Below, in pieces: positions 51,640 to 61,958 of a DNA stretch of 64,000 nt. Positions within the stretch are counted from its first letter, which is position 1. Each line of letters begins with the position of its first letter. Source of the DNA: Cyanobium usitatum str. Tous (GTDB lineage: Bacteria > Cyanobacteriota > Cyanobacteriia > PCC-6307 > Cyanobiaceae). Both the position numbers and the translations under genes were made by a program. Under the pieces are notes generated by a model that saw only the letters and a list, made by a program, of their open reading frames with translations, was not told the origin of the DNA and ran no database searches. Where the stretch lies: positions 868,001 to 932,000 of the forward strand of contig NZ_OY986431.1 of the NCBI RefSeq assembly GCF_963920485.1, read 5' to 3'.

Positions 51640-52449
51640 TCAGCGCCGTCCGTTGACGATCACGGAATTGCCGTTGCCCCCAGGGGTACCAGGCAGGGCA
51701 GGCACCACGGAGGTCTGGCCATCCCACTTGTCGAGGAAGAGCTTGTAGAGCACCTGGTCATCGAGGCTTGAGTTGAGCGTTTCGTAGCGCTTGGCTTCCT
51801 GCTCGGCGATCAAGACCTCGGTTTGGGCGCGCAAAAGCTGCTGTTCGGCAATCTGTTTCTGTTCGATCGCGGCCCGGTATTCCTCGGCGATTTGCAGGCC
51901 TGTGAGGTCGAGTCCCTGCACGCTCACGTAATCAAACTTGCGCAGTTCCTCCGCCACCTTCTCCTGCACCAGTTCCGAAATGGAGTTCCATTCGGTGGCG
52001 ATAGTCACCAGCTCGTACTGCGAAAAAACTGATTTGAGTGCCTTCAGTAGCGAAGGTTGGATCACCCGGGGATAGATCTGCTGGTCGTCGGTGGCGATCG
52101 TCTCGTAAATCCGCCCAGCTTCTGCAGGCTTCATGGCGTATTTCACCGTGGCGGTGGCCTGGATCACCTGGAGATCCTTGGTGAGAGTCGAAAACTGCTC
52201 CGGTCGCACCTGGGTGCGCACGTCAAACAGCGAAGTGTTCTGCACCAAGGGGGCCTTGATGTTGGCGCCGGGGCTGCGGGGGGTACCGGTGACCTTGCCC
52301 AGGGTTGTGACAACGGCCACGTTGCCCGCCGGCACGATGAAAACGGTTTGGCTGAGCAGGATCGCGATCCCCACCAAAATGGCCGCAATCAGGCTGAGGG
52401 TGGCTCCAGGACCATCGGGACTGCCAGCTGAGCGAAGGGGCGACTGCAT
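51640..52449 (-). CDS. SPFH/prohibitin-family membrane protein
   Basis: 269 residues from ATG 52449 (MQSPLRSAG). One N-terminal hydrophobic helix (about 15-38) anchors it, then the SPFH/Band 7 domain (AVVTTLGKVTGTPRSPGANI, SLFDVRTQVRPEQFSTLTKD, YPRVIQPSLLKALKS) and a C-terminal coiled coil (EEYRAAIEQKQIAEQQLLRA). Prohibitin-type proteins make large rings at membranes and control proteases such as FtsH. The ATG choice avoids overlap with the PLP racemase gene. Confidence 0.88.
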   Translation of the reverse strand: MQSPLRSAGSPDGPGATLSLIAAILVGIAILLSQTVFIVPAGNVAVVTTLGKVTGTPRSPGANIKAPLVQNTSLFDVRTQVRPEQFSTLTKDLQVIQATATVKYAMKPAEAGRIYETIATDDQQIYPRVIQPSLLKALKSVFSQYELVTIATEWNSISELVQEKVAEELRKFDYVSVQGLDLTGLQIAEEYRAAIEQKQIAEQQLLRAQTEVLIAEQEAKRYETLNSSLDDQVLYKLFLDKWDGQTSVVPALPGTPGGNGNSVIVNGRR

Positions 52450-52475
52450 GAAGGGGCCATTACCAATTGCGAACC

Positions 52476-53579
52476 CTAGGCAGGTCCTCCGATGAAACAA
52501 CGGCTCACAAATGGAGAAGTCATCGCCCGCAGCAGGGTGCTGTAGCTGACCTGGAAGCGCTGTTCATCACCCACTGCCAGCGCCGCTGCCGCTCCGCTCA
52601 CCACCAAGTGGTCGCTGGATGCGCCCTCGATGCTGATCCCAGGGGCACTAAGACCGGCCGGATCGGCATCCTGTTCGCCCAGGGCAAGTAGCGCTCGCAT
52701 GGCCATGGGTTGCTCTGGTTGCTTTTGGGGAGCGACTGGCCCTTTGGCAAAACTGGTGCAGTGACGCGTTCCCCAGGCACGGCTCGGCTTGCGCTTGGAC
52801 TCGATCACCTCTGCCACCAGGGTGATGGCATCTGTGTACAGCCCTGGTATGGCTGTGCGGGTGAGGGGCTCTCGCCCCAGTAGTAGGGCTTCGCCGAGGC
52901 GCAGGTGGTTGATACGGCCCGGATCGCCGCCACCAGTCAGCCAGGGAATATTGGCCGAATTACCTCCAGAACACCACTCGAGCCGGATGCCAAAACGCCT
53001 TTCCAGGCCATCGATCAGACTCGATAGCTCGGCCATATTGGCTTCATCTGGGGCAACGCCGTTTTGACAGCCCAGATTGGTGCCGATGCCCACCAGCAGC
53101 AGGCTTGGTAGGGCAAGGGTAAGCAACACCATCGCCTCCAGGTCTGCCGCGAGAATTCCCTCGCGCAGATCCCCTAGCTCCACCATCAGCAGCACTCCAT
53201 GGCGCACCCCTTGGCAATGCGCTGCAGCTGCCAAGGCCTTGAGCACCACCGCCTCGCTGTTGCAGCTAATCGCCGCATGGGCCACCACCCGATCCACCTG
53301 GCTGAGCATCGGTGAGCGAATTAGCAGCAGGGGCACGCCAAGTTCGCAACGGCTAAGCGATTCGATTGATTCGATTCGGGATTCACCGATGGAGTGCACC
53401 CCTGCTGCCACCCAGGTGTGCACAATTTCCGGCAGTCCCAGGGTTGCCTTGCTGACCCCGGTAACCTTGATCCCTTGGCGGGCAAGCCGATTGACCATGG
53501 TGGTGGCGTTGTGCTGCAGGTGCTCGAGATGAATCTCCAGCCGCGGTGCGCTCAAAGCAGCCCGGTAGGTGATGCGCAC
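52476..53579 (-). CDS. PLP-dependent racemase (alanine/ornithine-racemase-like)
   Basis: 367 residues; Fold-III PLP barrel of the alanine racemase N-terminal domain family. Catalytic Lys44 in IKVTGVSKATLGLPEIVHT, followed by GVHSIGESRIESI; PLP phosphate loop near WCSGGNSANIPWLTGG. C-terminal beta domain to the end. Closest in arrangement to the ornithine/alanine racemase-like clade rather than classical Alr (the order of motifs differs). Overlaps the DUF1611 gene by 28 bp, so the two are co-translated. Confidence 0.82.
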   Translation of the reverse strand: MRITYRAALSAPRLEIHLEHLQHNATTMVNRLARQGIKVTGVSKATLGLPEIVHTWVAAGVHSIGESRIESIESLSRCELGVPLLLIRSPMLSQVDRVVAHAAISCNSEAVVLKALAAAAHCQGVRHGVLLMVELGDLREGILAADLEAMVLLTLALPSLLLVGIGTNLGCQNGVAPDEANMAELSSLIDGLERRFGIRLEWCSGGNSANIPWLTGGGDPGRINHLRLGEALLLGREPLTRTAIPGLYTDAITLVAEVIESKRKPSRAWGTRHCTSFAKGPVAPQKQPEQPMAMRALLALGEQDADPAGLSAPGISIEGASSDHLVVSGAAAALAVGDEQRFQVSYSTLLRAMTSPFVSRCFIGGPA

Positions 53580-54694
53580 AACTCGGGGAAAGCCCGCAGC
53601 ACCATTGCCACCAGGGCTGAAGGTGCACGGCTCACCGCATCGGTAACAGGAATAGCGAGCTCGGCGGCATAGAGGGCGATTGCGGCACTCACCTCGGCGT
53701 CATCCATGCCCTCGTGGTTGAGGGTTAGGCCGATTACCCGCGTTGGCGCGAAGGATTCGATCAGGCGAATTTCACTGGCAGGCGTGGGCATCGGCATAAA
53801 CGGAAAGTCGCTGAGCTGCCGGCGTGCCGGCGCGTGCTGCAGCACCACCGCCTGGGGCTGGCTGCCCCGCAGGATGAAGCTGGAAGAGAGGTAGGCGGGA
53901 TGGCTGAGGGCCCCTTGGCCTTCAATCACGATCACCGCAGGTCTTTCCGTGCAGTAGGCCTCCACCACAGCGGCCTCCACCTCCCCTGAGCAAAACTGCG
54001 AAGGAATGGCATCAAGCGGAATGCCATAGCGGCCCCCTTGAATCAAGCCGGTTTGGCCCGTGCTCACCAAAACGGCGCTGATGCCGCTGGCGTTTAGGGC
54101 TTGAACCAGAAGCGTGGCGGTGGTGCGCTTACCGATGGCCCCATCGGTGCCGAGCACGGCGATTCGAATGCAGCGTGCCTTGGCGATCGAGCCATTGAAC
54201 AGGCGCAGATCCTTCAAAGCGGCTGGACGACGCACATCCCGGATTGAGACTTGGTGACGGATGGCCGCCAGGGCGAATTCACGGTCGTCGTTGAGGAATT
54301 CGCGCATGCCGCTGACCAGATTCAGGCCAGCTGCCATGGCTAGCAGCAGAGCCCGGCGATCGTCTTTGCCATAGAGGCCATCTGCAGGCGCCATGCCATA
54401 GATGAAGGTGCTGGCGCGGGGCCCAGGCAGGGCGAGAGCGCTATCTAGATCAGCCACGATGGGAATGCCGTTGCTGATGCCGTCTAGTAGAAGACCTGCA
54501 TCATTCCCTGCTGATTGGCTGTCAATAATTGCCCTGATTTCGAAGGCTTCACAGAAGCGAACGAGTCCGTGGGCGGTTTTGCCGTCGAGTCCCGCGAAGT
54601 TTCCCTCGCAGTAAACGAATGCAGCTGATTTAACCGCAACTTGATGCGGTGAAATCGAAATGGTCAAGTCATTGACCTGTTTTAAAAATGCCAA
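53552..54694 (-). CDS. DUF1611 P-loop protein (DgcN-like)
   Basis: 380 residues. N-terminal Rossmann-like domain (about 20-165) and C-terminal P-loop NTPase-fold domain: VLGTDGAIGKRTTATLLVQA with the phosphate loop at residues 182-191. Includes SGEVEAAVVEAYCTERPAVIVIEGQGALSHP. DUF1611 includes DgcN, a D-glutamate N-acetyltransferase acting with a racemase in marine bacteria (family knowledge). Here a PLP racemase gene overlaps directly, suggesting a D-amino-acid pathway (inference). ATG start at 54694. Confidence 0.85.
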   Translation of the reverse strand: MAFLKQVNDLTISISPHQVAVKSAAFVYCEGNFAGLDGKTAHGLVRFCEAFEIRAIIDSQSAGNDAGLLLDGISNGIPIVADLDSALALPGPRASTFIYGMAPADGLYGKDDRRALLLAMAAGLNLVSGMREFLNDDREFALAAIRHQVSIRDVRRPAALKDLRLFNGSIAKARCIRIAVLGTDGAIGKRTTATLLVQALNASGISAVLVSTGQTGLIQGGRYGIPLDAIPSQFCSGEVEAAVVEAYCTERPAVIVIEGQGALSHPAYLSSSFILRGSQPQAVVLQHAPARRQLSDFPFMPMPTPASEIRLIESFAPTRVIGLTLNHEGMDDAEVSAAIALYAAELAIPVTDAVSRAPSALVAMVLRAFPELCASPTGLL

Positions 54695-54787
54695 ATAAGC
54701 CAGGACCCATCATTTACCCAGGCTTGAAATAAGTCTGAGGTGGTGATTTCAGGGCTCAGAATTGGCCGCTGGAGGGCGTGGATATAT

Positions 54788-55807
54788 TTACTCTAGGGCG
54801 CTTTGTGCTTCAAGGGGGTCAGCCAGTATTTCGGCGATCTGGTTTTTGCCATTGCCCTGGGCCAGGAATAGGGCCCGTTCGGCTCGAAGCAGGGCATCGA
54901 GGGGCTGACGATCGGCTGGGGCAAGCAGGGTCAGGCCGCCGCTGGCGGTTAGCTGGTGGCCGCTGGCCGAAAAGACCCCCCTCAGCTCGCTGATGCCAGC
55001 GCGGATGGCATCGGCCCGTTCCATGGCTGTGGCCAGGTCAACATTCACCATCAGCAGGGCGAATTCTTGGTCGCCGATTTGACCCACCAGGTCCTGGTCG
55101 CATTGCTGGGAGCGCAGTAGGGCGGCGACGTCTACAACAGCTCGATCCGAGGCCTGCAGACCCCAGCGGTTCTTGATCTGGTCGAAGTGGTCGAGCTCCA
55201 GGGTCAGCACGGCAAGGTTTTCACCTGCCTGGCGCGCCCGCAGTAGCTCAGGCTCAGCTTGCTCCAAAAAGCTTTCTCGGGTGGCTAAAGCGCTCACAGG
55301 ATGGACGGTGGTAAGTCGGCGCAGTTCAAGCTCACGCAGCACCAGTTGGGCCAGATCCTCGAGCAGTCGCACCTGGCTGGAGCTGAAGTGGCGCGGCTGC
55401 CTGTCAATTACGCACAGGGTGCCCAGGTTGTGGCCGTCACGACTCTGCAGCGGGGTGCCTGCGTAGAAGCGCACCTTTGGGTCCTGAATAACCAGGGGAT
55501 TGGTGCAGAAACGGGGGTCTTGGCGGGCATCTGGCACCACCAGGGTTTCATCACCGGCAATGGCGTGGGCGCAAAAGGCCATCTTCCGCGGCGTTTCGGT
55601 GCTGTCTATGCCGTGGTGGGCAAGGAACCACTGGCGGTCGCCATCCACCAGGGAGATGAGCGCGATCGGGGTTTCCAGCACAGTTGATGCGAGCCGCACC
55701 AGCCGCTCGAAATGCTCATCGCCTGGATGGTTTAGTACCCCCAGGCGCTCTAAATCCCTTTGGCGCTGGGATTCGTCTGCCGGAATCGGGTAGTCGGGAT
55801 ACGGCAT
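54788..55807 (-). CDS. GAF-GGDEF protein with degenerate active site
   Basis: About 339 residues from ATG 55807 (MPYPDYPIPADES); a longer frame starts at 55873. The GAF domain is closely like that of the GGDEF-EAL protein at 28378 (PRKMAFCAHAIAGDETLVV, VRFYAGTPLQSRDGHNLGTL). The GGDEF domain reads GQIGDQEFALLM: the signature is GDQEF, not GGDEF, at about residue 245, so cyclase activity is doubtful. It may act as a sensor or bind c-di-GMP. No EAL domain. Confidence 0.88.
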   Translation of the reverse strand: MPYPDYPIPADESQRQRDLERLGVLNHPGDEHFERLVRLASTVLETPIALISLVDGDRQWFLAHHGIDSTETPRKMAFCAHAIAGDETLVVPDARQDPRFCTNPLVIQDPKVRFYAGTPLQSRDGHNLGTLCVIDRQPRHFSSSQVRLLEDLAQLVLRELELRRLTTVHPVSALATRESFLEQAEPELLRARQAGENLAVLTLELDHFDQIKNRWGLQASDRAVVDVAALLRSQQCDQDLVGQIGDQEFALLMVNVDLATAMERADAIRAGISELRGVFSASGHQLTASGGLTLLAPADRQPLDALLRAERALFLAQGNGKNQIAEILADPLEAQSALE

Positions 55808-55901
55808 GGACTGAGCCGATAATGCCAATTCTAGGAAGTCCACGGCCAGCCATCCGGGCTTCGCAAGGGCCATGATTTAGTTGTAACCAACAGCCCTTCC
55901 C

Positions 55902-56222
55902 ATGGCCCTAGACCAAGAAAGCTGTCTCCCCTGCCGCGATGGGGCTCCGCTCCTGGACGCAGCTGAACTAGCCGAATTGCTGGCCCAGTTGCCCGGTTGG
56001 CTGGTTGTGGATGGACACCACTTGCAAAAGGCCTGGAGCTTTGCTGATTTTCAGCAGGCTCTCGATTGGCTCAACCGGGCTGGGGCGATCTGCGAAGCAG
56101 AGGGTCACCATGCCGAATTCAGCCTTGGCTGGGGTCACGCAGGCGCTGAGGTGTACACCCACAAGGTGGATGGCCTAACCCGCGCCGACGCAGTTTTGGC
56201 CGCCAAACTCGATGGGGCCTAG
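55902..56222 (+). CDS. Pterin-4a-carbinolamine dehydratase-like protein
   Basis: 106 residues, single PCD domain: LPGWLVVDGHHLQKAWSFAD, DWLNRAGAICEAEGHHAEFSL and VYTHKVDGLTRADAVLAAKL. The catalytic E-x3-H-H-P is E-G-H-H-A here: the pair of His is kept, the Pro is replaced. In phototrophs it recycles pterins and may act in RuBisCO or carbon metabolism contexts. Overlaps the epimerase stop by 4 bp and is divergent from the GAF-GGDEF gene. Confidence 0.85.
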   Translation: MALDQESCLPCRDGAPLLDAAELAELLAQLPGWLVVDGHHLQKAWSFADFQQALDWLNRAGAICEAEGHHAEFSLGWGHAGAEVYTHKVDGLTRADAVLAAKLDGA

Positions 56223-57070
56223 CAGGCGCTAACGGCGTAACGAGTATGCAGCCGGCAGGTTTCGCTGGGCGCAATTTCAAGCTTGTCATCGCCACTGATC
56301 AGAGCCTGGCGCGGTCCAGTCCAGGGCTCCAGGCAGACCATCGGACGGGGCGGTTCGGTCCAGAGCACCACCAGGTTGAACGGGGCGCTGAGCTGCAGAT
56401 CAAGGGCCAGGCCGGCTTCCGGATCCAGCAAGCGCACGTCACCAGTGGGACGAACCAACAGGTCAATGCCGTCGTCCAGTCGCGCCATTTGTTCGGTCGT
56501 GTCGGCTTCGGCCATCGATAGGTGGTTTAGGCAGCGCTCCGGTAGCCCCTCAAAGCGTGGAGATTTGAGGTTGCTGAGGTTGAAGTAGGGGTGGAGGCCG
56601 AAGCTGAATGGCATCGCCTCCTGGCTGCGGTTCAGCACCGAGGTGTCGATTTCGAGGGCCCCTGGCACCAGGCGCAGCTCAAGCCTCAGCAGAAAGCTGA
56701 AGGGATAGCTCGTCAAGGTGGTCTCGCTGTCTTTGAGTTCAAGGGCAATGCCTTGGCCATCTTCGAGAGCTGTCAACTGCCATGGCAGCTGCCGGGCGAA
56801 GCCGTGCTGGCCTAGGGGAAAGTTCCCCTGGGGTAGGGGCAAGGTGTTGTCAGGCAGGCCGCCGCAGATCGGGAAGAGGATGGGAATACCGCCCCGCACT
56901 GATTGGGCGGGGTCGAGGAAGCGTTCAAGATCGAGGTAGATCAGTTCCTTGCCCTTGCAGCGCCAGCCGGTCACCAGACCGCCGCGCTCAGGCACCACCC
57001 TCAGCAGATCCCCTGAGTCGCTGGCGAACTCCCAGTGGGGATATGGAGTGTCGCGGTGAACTAGGGCCAC
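56219..57070 (-). CDS. Aldose-1-epimerase-like (mutarotase) protein
   Basis: 283 residues. Galactose-mutarotase fold: SVRGGIPILFPICGGLPDN (substrate-binding), QHGFARQLPWQL, PFSFGLHPYFNLSN with the His used in ring opening, and VVLWTEPPRPMVCLEPWTGP near the end. Similar to D-hexose-6-phosphate epimerases and yeast-type aldose epimerase. Acts on hexoses or hexose phosphates; exact substrate not known. Convergent overlap with the PCD gene. Confidence 0.88.
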   Translation of the reverse strand: MALVHRDTPYPHWEFASDSGDLLRVVPERGGLVTGWRCKGKELIYLDLERFLDPAQSVRGGIPILFPICGGLPDNTLPLPQGNFPLGQHGFARQLPWQLTALEDGQGIALELKDSETTLTSYPFSFLLRLELRLVPGALEIDTSVLNRSQEAMPFSFGLHPYFNLSNLKSPRFEGLPERCLNHLSMAEADTTEQMARLDDGIDLLVRPTGDVRLLDPEAGLALDLQLSAPFNLVVLWTEPPRPMVCLEPWTGPRQALISGDDKLEIAPSETCRLHTRYAVSAC

Positions 57071-57216
57071 GGAGCTCGAGCGGGATTGGCCTATTTAGGC
57101 CTGCGGCCGGCCTCTAGGCGGGTGTTCCTTCACACAATCTTCCATTGAAAAAGATCAGAACCGGTCTCGATCCCCTGATCCATTCCATAGGGTCTTGCAA
57201 TCCGCGAGTACCAGTT

Positions 57217-57393
57217 ATGAATTGCCCAGAAGACAGCGGGCCAGGCCAGGAATTATTTGAGCCTCGCAGCTTGGAATGGCAGGAAAATGGCGAGTTGGCC
57301 AGCACCGAGATGTTCGAGCTGGTCAAGCGTCTGCGAGCTGTGGAATCAGGAAAAACCGTCAACGAGCTTTGGCGGCTCAGCCAGAAAGCCTGA
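57217..57393 (+). CDS. Small unknown protein
   Basis: 58 residues from ATG 57217 (MNCPEDSGPGQELF); a TTG at 57145 would extend it by 24 residues. Acidic with a C-terminal helix ASTEMFELVKRLRAVESGKT. No family recognised and no clear ribosome site, so only moderate support. It is followed immediately by the small ORF that overlaps or abuts its stop. Confidence 0.45.
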   Translation: MNCPEDSGPGQELFEPRSLEWQENGELASTEMFELVKRLRAVESGKTVNELWRLSQKA

Positions 57394-57470
57394 GGCTGGT
57401 TTTCGCACCAACACTCCCCCTTGCCATCCCAGGCCTGCTTTGGTTGATTGCGGTGGTCGCAGTGCTTGCC

Positions 57471-57674
57471 ATGCCTGATTCTTCTGCCATAGCGGAGTGG
57501 CGACATCGCGGCTGCAGTGTGCGCTTGATTAGCCGCTGTCCAGCTGCAGAGGCCTACCGCATTCAGCACTGCAGTGGTATGCCCATGGGTTCGGTAGCCA
57601 GCCTTGAAGAGGCTCGCATTCTTATTGACGACGACATTCAATTACTAAGGCAGCGCCTTGTAGCGAGCGCTTAG
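57471..57674 (+). CDS. Small unknown protein
   Basis: 67 residues from ATG 57471 (MPDSSAIAEWRHRGC). It may begin further upstream at a non-ATG codon near 57390, which would add a hydrophobic segment (LPLAIPGLLWLIAVVAVLA) and make it a membrane or exported protein. Two or three cysteines, charged C-terminal helix SLEEARILIDDDIQLLRQRL. No family recognised. Confidence 0.45.
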   Translation: MPDSSAIAEWRHRGCSVRLISRCPAAEAYRIQHCSGMPMGSVASLEEARILIDDDIQLLRQRLVASA

Positions 57675-57677
57675 TTT

Positions 57678-57833
57678 TCAGGGCAAAACCCCCACTAAGC
57701 CGCGGCGGCGCAATTCCTGTTGGAATTCATTGCTGAGCGGATCAAGGCACCATTGCCGCTGACTCCAGTGCCACAGGGCCTGTAGCCGCCAGCCCAACCA
57801 CAGCAGGCACAGCACTAGGCCCAGCCAACGCAT
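57678..57833 (-). CDS. Very small membrane protein (possible)
   Basis: 51 residues from ATG 57833, one hydrophobic, Trp-rich helix (MRWLGLVLCLLWLGWRLQAL) and a charged tail. A longer frame starts at 57908. Convergent with the preceding small gene (3 bp between stops). No family known; kept because of the clean membrane segment. Confidence 0.4.
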   Translation of the reverse strand: MRWLGLVLCLLWLGWRLQALWHWSQRQWCLDPLSNEFQQELRRRGLVGVLP

Positions 57834-58145
57834 CGATAGGTCCACGGAGTGCACCTTGTTTAAGAACGGACCACCCTCCTGGCGAGGGGGCCGGCCATCC
57901 ATTGACACAAGTCGCCAAGGGCCATGGCCTCCACCCTGCTTGGCGGATCGGTTGATTTGCTCCCCCTGACAGAGCTGGGTCTGGGGTAGCCCTGAGCGCC
58001 CGCTGGGGAGCGCCTGGAATCAGCTCTTGCAGGTAATACCTGCCAGGGCCGCCTGCTCCCCGGGCGTGGCGATCTGCTGACACGGCTCCGGAAACAGGCC
58101 CGGAATCCCTGAAAATCAACCGAGTTTCTTCGGAAAGCAGCAGTC

Positions 58146-59273
58146 ATGACTACGTCAGGTTTTCCGATGTCAAGTGAAGACGACGCCAACGACCTGACCT
58201 TGCGTCAACTGCGCCAGATGGCCAGCAACCTCGGCATCGGCCGCTACAGCCGGATGCTGAAGGATCAGCTGCTGAAGGCTATTGAGCGCAAGTCAGACTC
58301 CCAGCCCGCAGCCAGCCAGCCAGGAGGCGATGCGCCAGAGGGTGTGGATCTGCGCAGCATTGAAGCTGAGATGAGCTCTGCTCCCCGGCCCGACTCCCAA
58401 ACGGCAGTTGTATTTCTGCCCCGCGATCCCCAGTGGGCCTACGTGTTTTGGGAGCTCTCCGACTCCGACCGTCGCCAGGCGATGGCAGACGGTGCCAGCC
58501 AGCTGGTACTTCGAGTTGTTGATGTAACCGGTCTTGGTGCTGGTGCTGCCCACCAACACACCATGCAGGAAGTTGTGGTTAACAGCCATGCCACCGAGTG
58601 GTACCTGCCTGTTCCGCTCAGCGACAGGGACTATCGGGTTGAACTTGGCTACCGGCTCGCTGGTGGCGGTTGGCGTTCATTGGCCTTCTCCTCGGTGGCT
58701 CGGGTACCTGCGCTCCATCCCAGTGAGCAGATCCTCGATCAGTTTGTGCCCTTCTCCCTAGAGGCCGCCGCTCCTGCTACAGCTAGTGGTGCAGCCGTTA
58801 TGCCGACTGCAGCTCCCGGTATTCACGAGCGGGTTTATCAGGCTGCCACCACCACTTGGCGGGCCGTAGGCCGCGGATCTGAGGCTTTCCACGAGGTGGA
58901 TGCTAACTCCGACCACAATCAGGGTCTGAATGCTTCCGGTGCCGGTCTTTGGGCCAGCGGCCGCAACGAGTCGGGTGCTGGTGGTGTGGCTACTCGTCAG
59001 CGGGCTTTCTGGCTAGTAGCCGACGCCGAATTGATTGTTTATGGCGCTACTGATCCGGCGGCAACCCTGCGGATTGGCGATGAAGTCGTGCCCCTTGGCG
59101 AAGACGGCACCTTCCGGCTTCAGGTGCCCTTCCGTGATGGACAGCAGTTGTACCCGATCACTGCCGTAGCAGCTGACGGCGAACAACGGCGCAACATCAC
59201 TCTTGAATTTGTCCGCACTACCCCGGATGCCAATGTCAACACTGCTGAGGAAGCGGTGGCTGAGTGGTTCTAG
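58146..59273 (+). CDS. DUF4912 domain protein
   Basis: 375 residues. N-terminal SAP/Rho-N-like helix pair (about 15-50: [20 protein letters not shown]) and a central DUF4912 domain (about 82-200) with [20 protein letters not shown] and [21 protein letters not shown]. The C-terminal beta-sandwich-like part (about 285-365) has [20 protein letters not shown]. Found in many cyanobacteria; function unknown, possibly carbohydrate- or nucleic-acid-binding. Convergent with leuS, 4-bp overlap of stops. Confidence 0.88.
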   Translation: MTTSGFPMSSEDDANDLTLRQLRQMASNLGIGRYSRMLKDQLLKAIERKSDSQPAASQPGGDAPEGVDLRSIEAEMSSAPRPDSQTAVVFLPRDPQWAYVFWELSDSDRRQAMADGASQLVLRVVDVTGLGAGAAHQHTMQEVVVNSHATEWYLPVPLSDRDYRVELGYRLAGGGWRSLAFSSVARVPALHPSEQILDQFVPFSLEAAAPATASGAAVMPTAAPGIHERVYQAATTTWRAVGRGSEAFHEVDANSDHNQGLNASGAGLWASGRNESGAGGVATRQRAFWLVADAELIVYGATDPAATLRIGDEVVPLGEDGTFRLQVPFRDGQQLYPITAVAADGEQRRNITLEFVRTTPDANVNTAEEAVAEWF

Positions 59274-61900
59274 GGCACCAGATTTACCAGCTTTCCAGGC
59301 ACCACGATTACCCGGCTGGGGGGCTTGCCCTCCAGCCATTTTTGTGCGATTTCGCTTTTGAGTGCCAGCTGTTCAAGAGTTGCTTTATCAGCGTTGGCGG
59401 GCACCGCCAAGCTGCCTCGCATCTTGCCCTTGACTTGAATAACCAGGTCAATAGTTTCGCGCACTAGGGCTGCAGGGTCTGGGTGCGGCCAGCGCTGAGC
59501 GTGGATGCTGCAGTTGATGTCTGGATTGGCGCCCAAACGCAGCCAAAGCTCCTCCGCCAGGTGGGGGGCAAATGGAGCAAGCAGAACCAGCAAGGTGTGC
59601 AATGCCTCTTTGGCTATAGGCGCAGAGGCCGCCTCTAGATGTTCAGCCATCACATTGCTGAGCTTCATTAACTCAGAAATGGCGGTATTAAACTGATATT
59701 CACCATCGAGGTCCTCGCTGATCTCGGCTATGGCCGTGTGCACTGCCCGGCGCAGCTCCAGCTCTGATGCCGTCAGGGTCGTGTTGGCAAACTCGGCCGC
59801 AGTTAGCTCAATTACAGCTGACAGTTGCAGGTCCCGGGCGCAGGCCCCATCCACCAGCCGCCACAGGCGCTGCAAAAAGCGAAACTGGCCTTCCACATCA
59901 GCGTCATCCCATTCCAGATCTTTTTCCGGTGGAGCCTTGAATAGGATGAACATCCGGGCCGTATCAGCGCCATACTTATCAATTACCTGGGCAGGATCGA
60001 CGCCGTTATACTTCGACTTCGACATTTTTTCGTAAAAAGTTTCTAGTACTTCGCCACTGATTGGGTCACGGGGGTCGCTTGGGTCGGCGACATCCCCCGG
60101 AGCGATGTATTTGCCGGAGTGGGGGTTCTTGTAGGTAATGCCCTGAACCATCCCTTGGGTAAGTAGGTGGGTGAAGGGTTCATCGAAGCCCAGCAGGCCC
60201 CGGTCGCGCAGCACCTTGGTGAAGAAGCGGGCATAGAGAAGGTGGAGGATCGCGTGTTCGATCCCACCCACGTATTGATCAACCGGCAACCAGCGGTCCA
60301 CAGCCTCGCGTGTAAACGGAAGGTCTGTGTTGTGGGGATCGCTGTAGCGCAGGAAATACCAGCTGGAGCACATGAAGGTGTCCATGGTGTCGGTCTCACG
60401 CTTCGCTGGCTTGCCGCAGCGGGGGCAGTCCACGTTCACCCAGCTCTCTAATTGGGCTAGGGGCGATCCACCCTTGCCCTCAAGGTTGGCCCCCACCGGC
60501 AGCTCCACTGGCAGCTGTTCGGCCGGTACGGGCACCACACCGCAGCTCTCGCAGTGGATCACCGGGATCGGACAGCCCCAGTAGCGCTGACGCGAGATCA
60601 GCCAGTCGCGCAGTCGGAATTGCACCTTGGCATTGCCCCAACCCTGACCCGCAGCGGCCTCGGTGATCGCCCTTTTGGCTTCACCGCTTGGTAAACCATC
60701 GAAGCAACCGGAGTGGATTAAAACCCCGGCTTCTGTCCAGGCACCACCTTCGAAGGCGTGCTCGTCGCTGCCCTGGGGAATGATCACCTGCTGCACCGGC
60801 AATTCGTACTGCCTCGCGAATACGAAGTCGCGCTGGTCGTGGGCAGGGACCCCCATCACCGCGCCGGTGCCGTAGTCGGCGAGGACGTAGTCGGCGATCC
60901 AGAGGGGGATAAGGGCACCATTGGCTGGGTTCCGCACCCGAGCACCGATCGGCACACCCCGTTTGGGTTTGTCGTCGGCCGTGCGCTCAAGCTCGCTTTG
61001 GCGGCTCACCAGATCACAGAAGGCCTGCACGTGGATCGCCTGCTCGGCGGTAGTCAGCCCAGTTACCCGGGGGTGTTCGGGGGCCAACACCAAGTAGCTG
61101 ACGCCAAAGATGGTGTCCGGGCGTGTTGTGAACACGGTGATCTGTTCACCGGTGCCAACGCCAGATGAATCCACAACCTCAAAGTGCAGCTCGGCGCCCG
61201 TACTGCGGCCAATCCAGTTGGCCTGCATGGTGCGCACCCGCTCCGGCCAACCCTCGAGTTTGGGCAGATCGTCCAGCAGTTGGTCGGCGTAGGCGGTGAT
61301 CTTGAGAAACCACTGGCGCAGCTTGCGTTTCTCCACCAAGGCTCCGGAGCGCCAGGAGCGGCCCTCGCCGTCCACCTGTTCGTTGGCAAGCACCGTTTGG
61401 TCGATGGGATCCCAGTTGACGCTTGCGTCCTTCTGGTAGGCGAGACCAGCATCTAGAAACTGCAGAAATAACCACTGGGTCCAGCGGTAGTAGTCGCTAT
61501 GGCAGGTAGCCAGCTCTCGATCCCAGTCGATGGAGAGGCCAAGCCGCTTGAGCTGCTCCCGCATTGAAGCGATGTTTTGATCGGTCCAGATGCCGGGTTC
61601 AATTCCCCGCTCGATGGCCGCATTTTCGGCTGGTAAACCAAAGGCATCCCAACCCATCGGATGCAGCACCTGCTTGCCACGTAGCCGTTGCACCCGGGCG
61701 ATCACATCGGTGATCACGTAATTGCGTACATGACCCATGTGCAGGTTCCCCGATGGATAGGGGAACATCGACAGGGCGTAATAGCTTTCGCCGCAGGACC
61801 CATCCAGCTTGGCTGGCGTGCGGTGCTGAGCCGCGCTATCCCAGTGCTGCTGCCAGCGCGATTCGAGGGCCTGGGGTTGGTAGCGGGGGGCGTCGCTCAC
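59270..61900 (-). CDS. leuS: Leucyl-tRNA synthetase
   Basis: 876 residues, class I. HIGH motif in the form HMGHVRNY at about residue 55, the editing (CP1) domain about 220-415, KMSKS in [15 protein letters not shown] (about residue 627), C-terminal anticodon-binding and LeuS-specific region. Length matches bacterial LeuS. Essential gene; ATG at 61900. It follows hfq on the same strand by about 60 bp. Confidence 0.97.
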   Translation of the reverse strand: MSDAPRYQPQALESRWQQHWDSAAQHRTPAKLDGSCGESYYALSMFPYPSGNLHMGHVRNYVITDVIARVQRLRGKQVLHPMGWDAFGLPAENAAIERGIEPGIWTDQNIASMREQLKRLGLSIDWDRELATCHSDYYRWTQWLFLQFLDAGLAYQKDASVNWDPIDQTVLANEQVDGEGRSWRSGALVEKRKLRQWFLKITAYADQLLDDLPKLEGWPERVRTMQANWIGRSTGAELHFEVVDSSGVGTGEQITVFTTRPDTIFGVSYLVLAPEHPRVTGLTTAEQAIHVQAFCDLVSRQSELERTADDKPKRGVPIGARVRNPANGALIPLWIADYVLADYGTGAVMGVPAHDQRDFVFARQYELPVQQVIIPQGSDEHAFEGGAWTEAGVLIHSGCFDGLPSGEAKRAITEAAAGQGWGNAKVQFRLRDWLISRQRYWGCPIPVIHCESCGVVPVPAEQLPVELPVGANLEGKGGSPLAQLESWVNVDCPRCGKPAKRETDTMDTFMCSSWYFLRYSDPHNTDLPFTREAVDRWLPVDQYVGGIEHAILHLLYARFFTKVLRDRGLLGFDEPFTHLLTQGMVQGITYKNPHSGKYIAPGDVADPSDPRDPISGEVLETFYEKMSKSKYNGVDPAQVIDKYGADTARMFILFKAPPEKDLEWDDADVEGQFRFLQRLWRLVDGACARDLQLSAVIELTAAEFANTTLTASELELRRAVHTAIAEISEDLDGEYQFNTAISELMKLSNVMAEHLEAASAPIAKEALHTLLVLLAPFAPHLAEELWLRLGANPDINCSIHAQRWPHPDPAALVRETIDLVIQVKGKMRGSLAVPANADKATLEQLALKSEIAQKWLEGKPPSRVIVVPGKLVNLVP

Positions 61901-61958
61901 GGCAGCCAGGCTGGATCAGGGCTTTGATCGTGCCACAGCCCAGTTGGAAGACTGCCGC

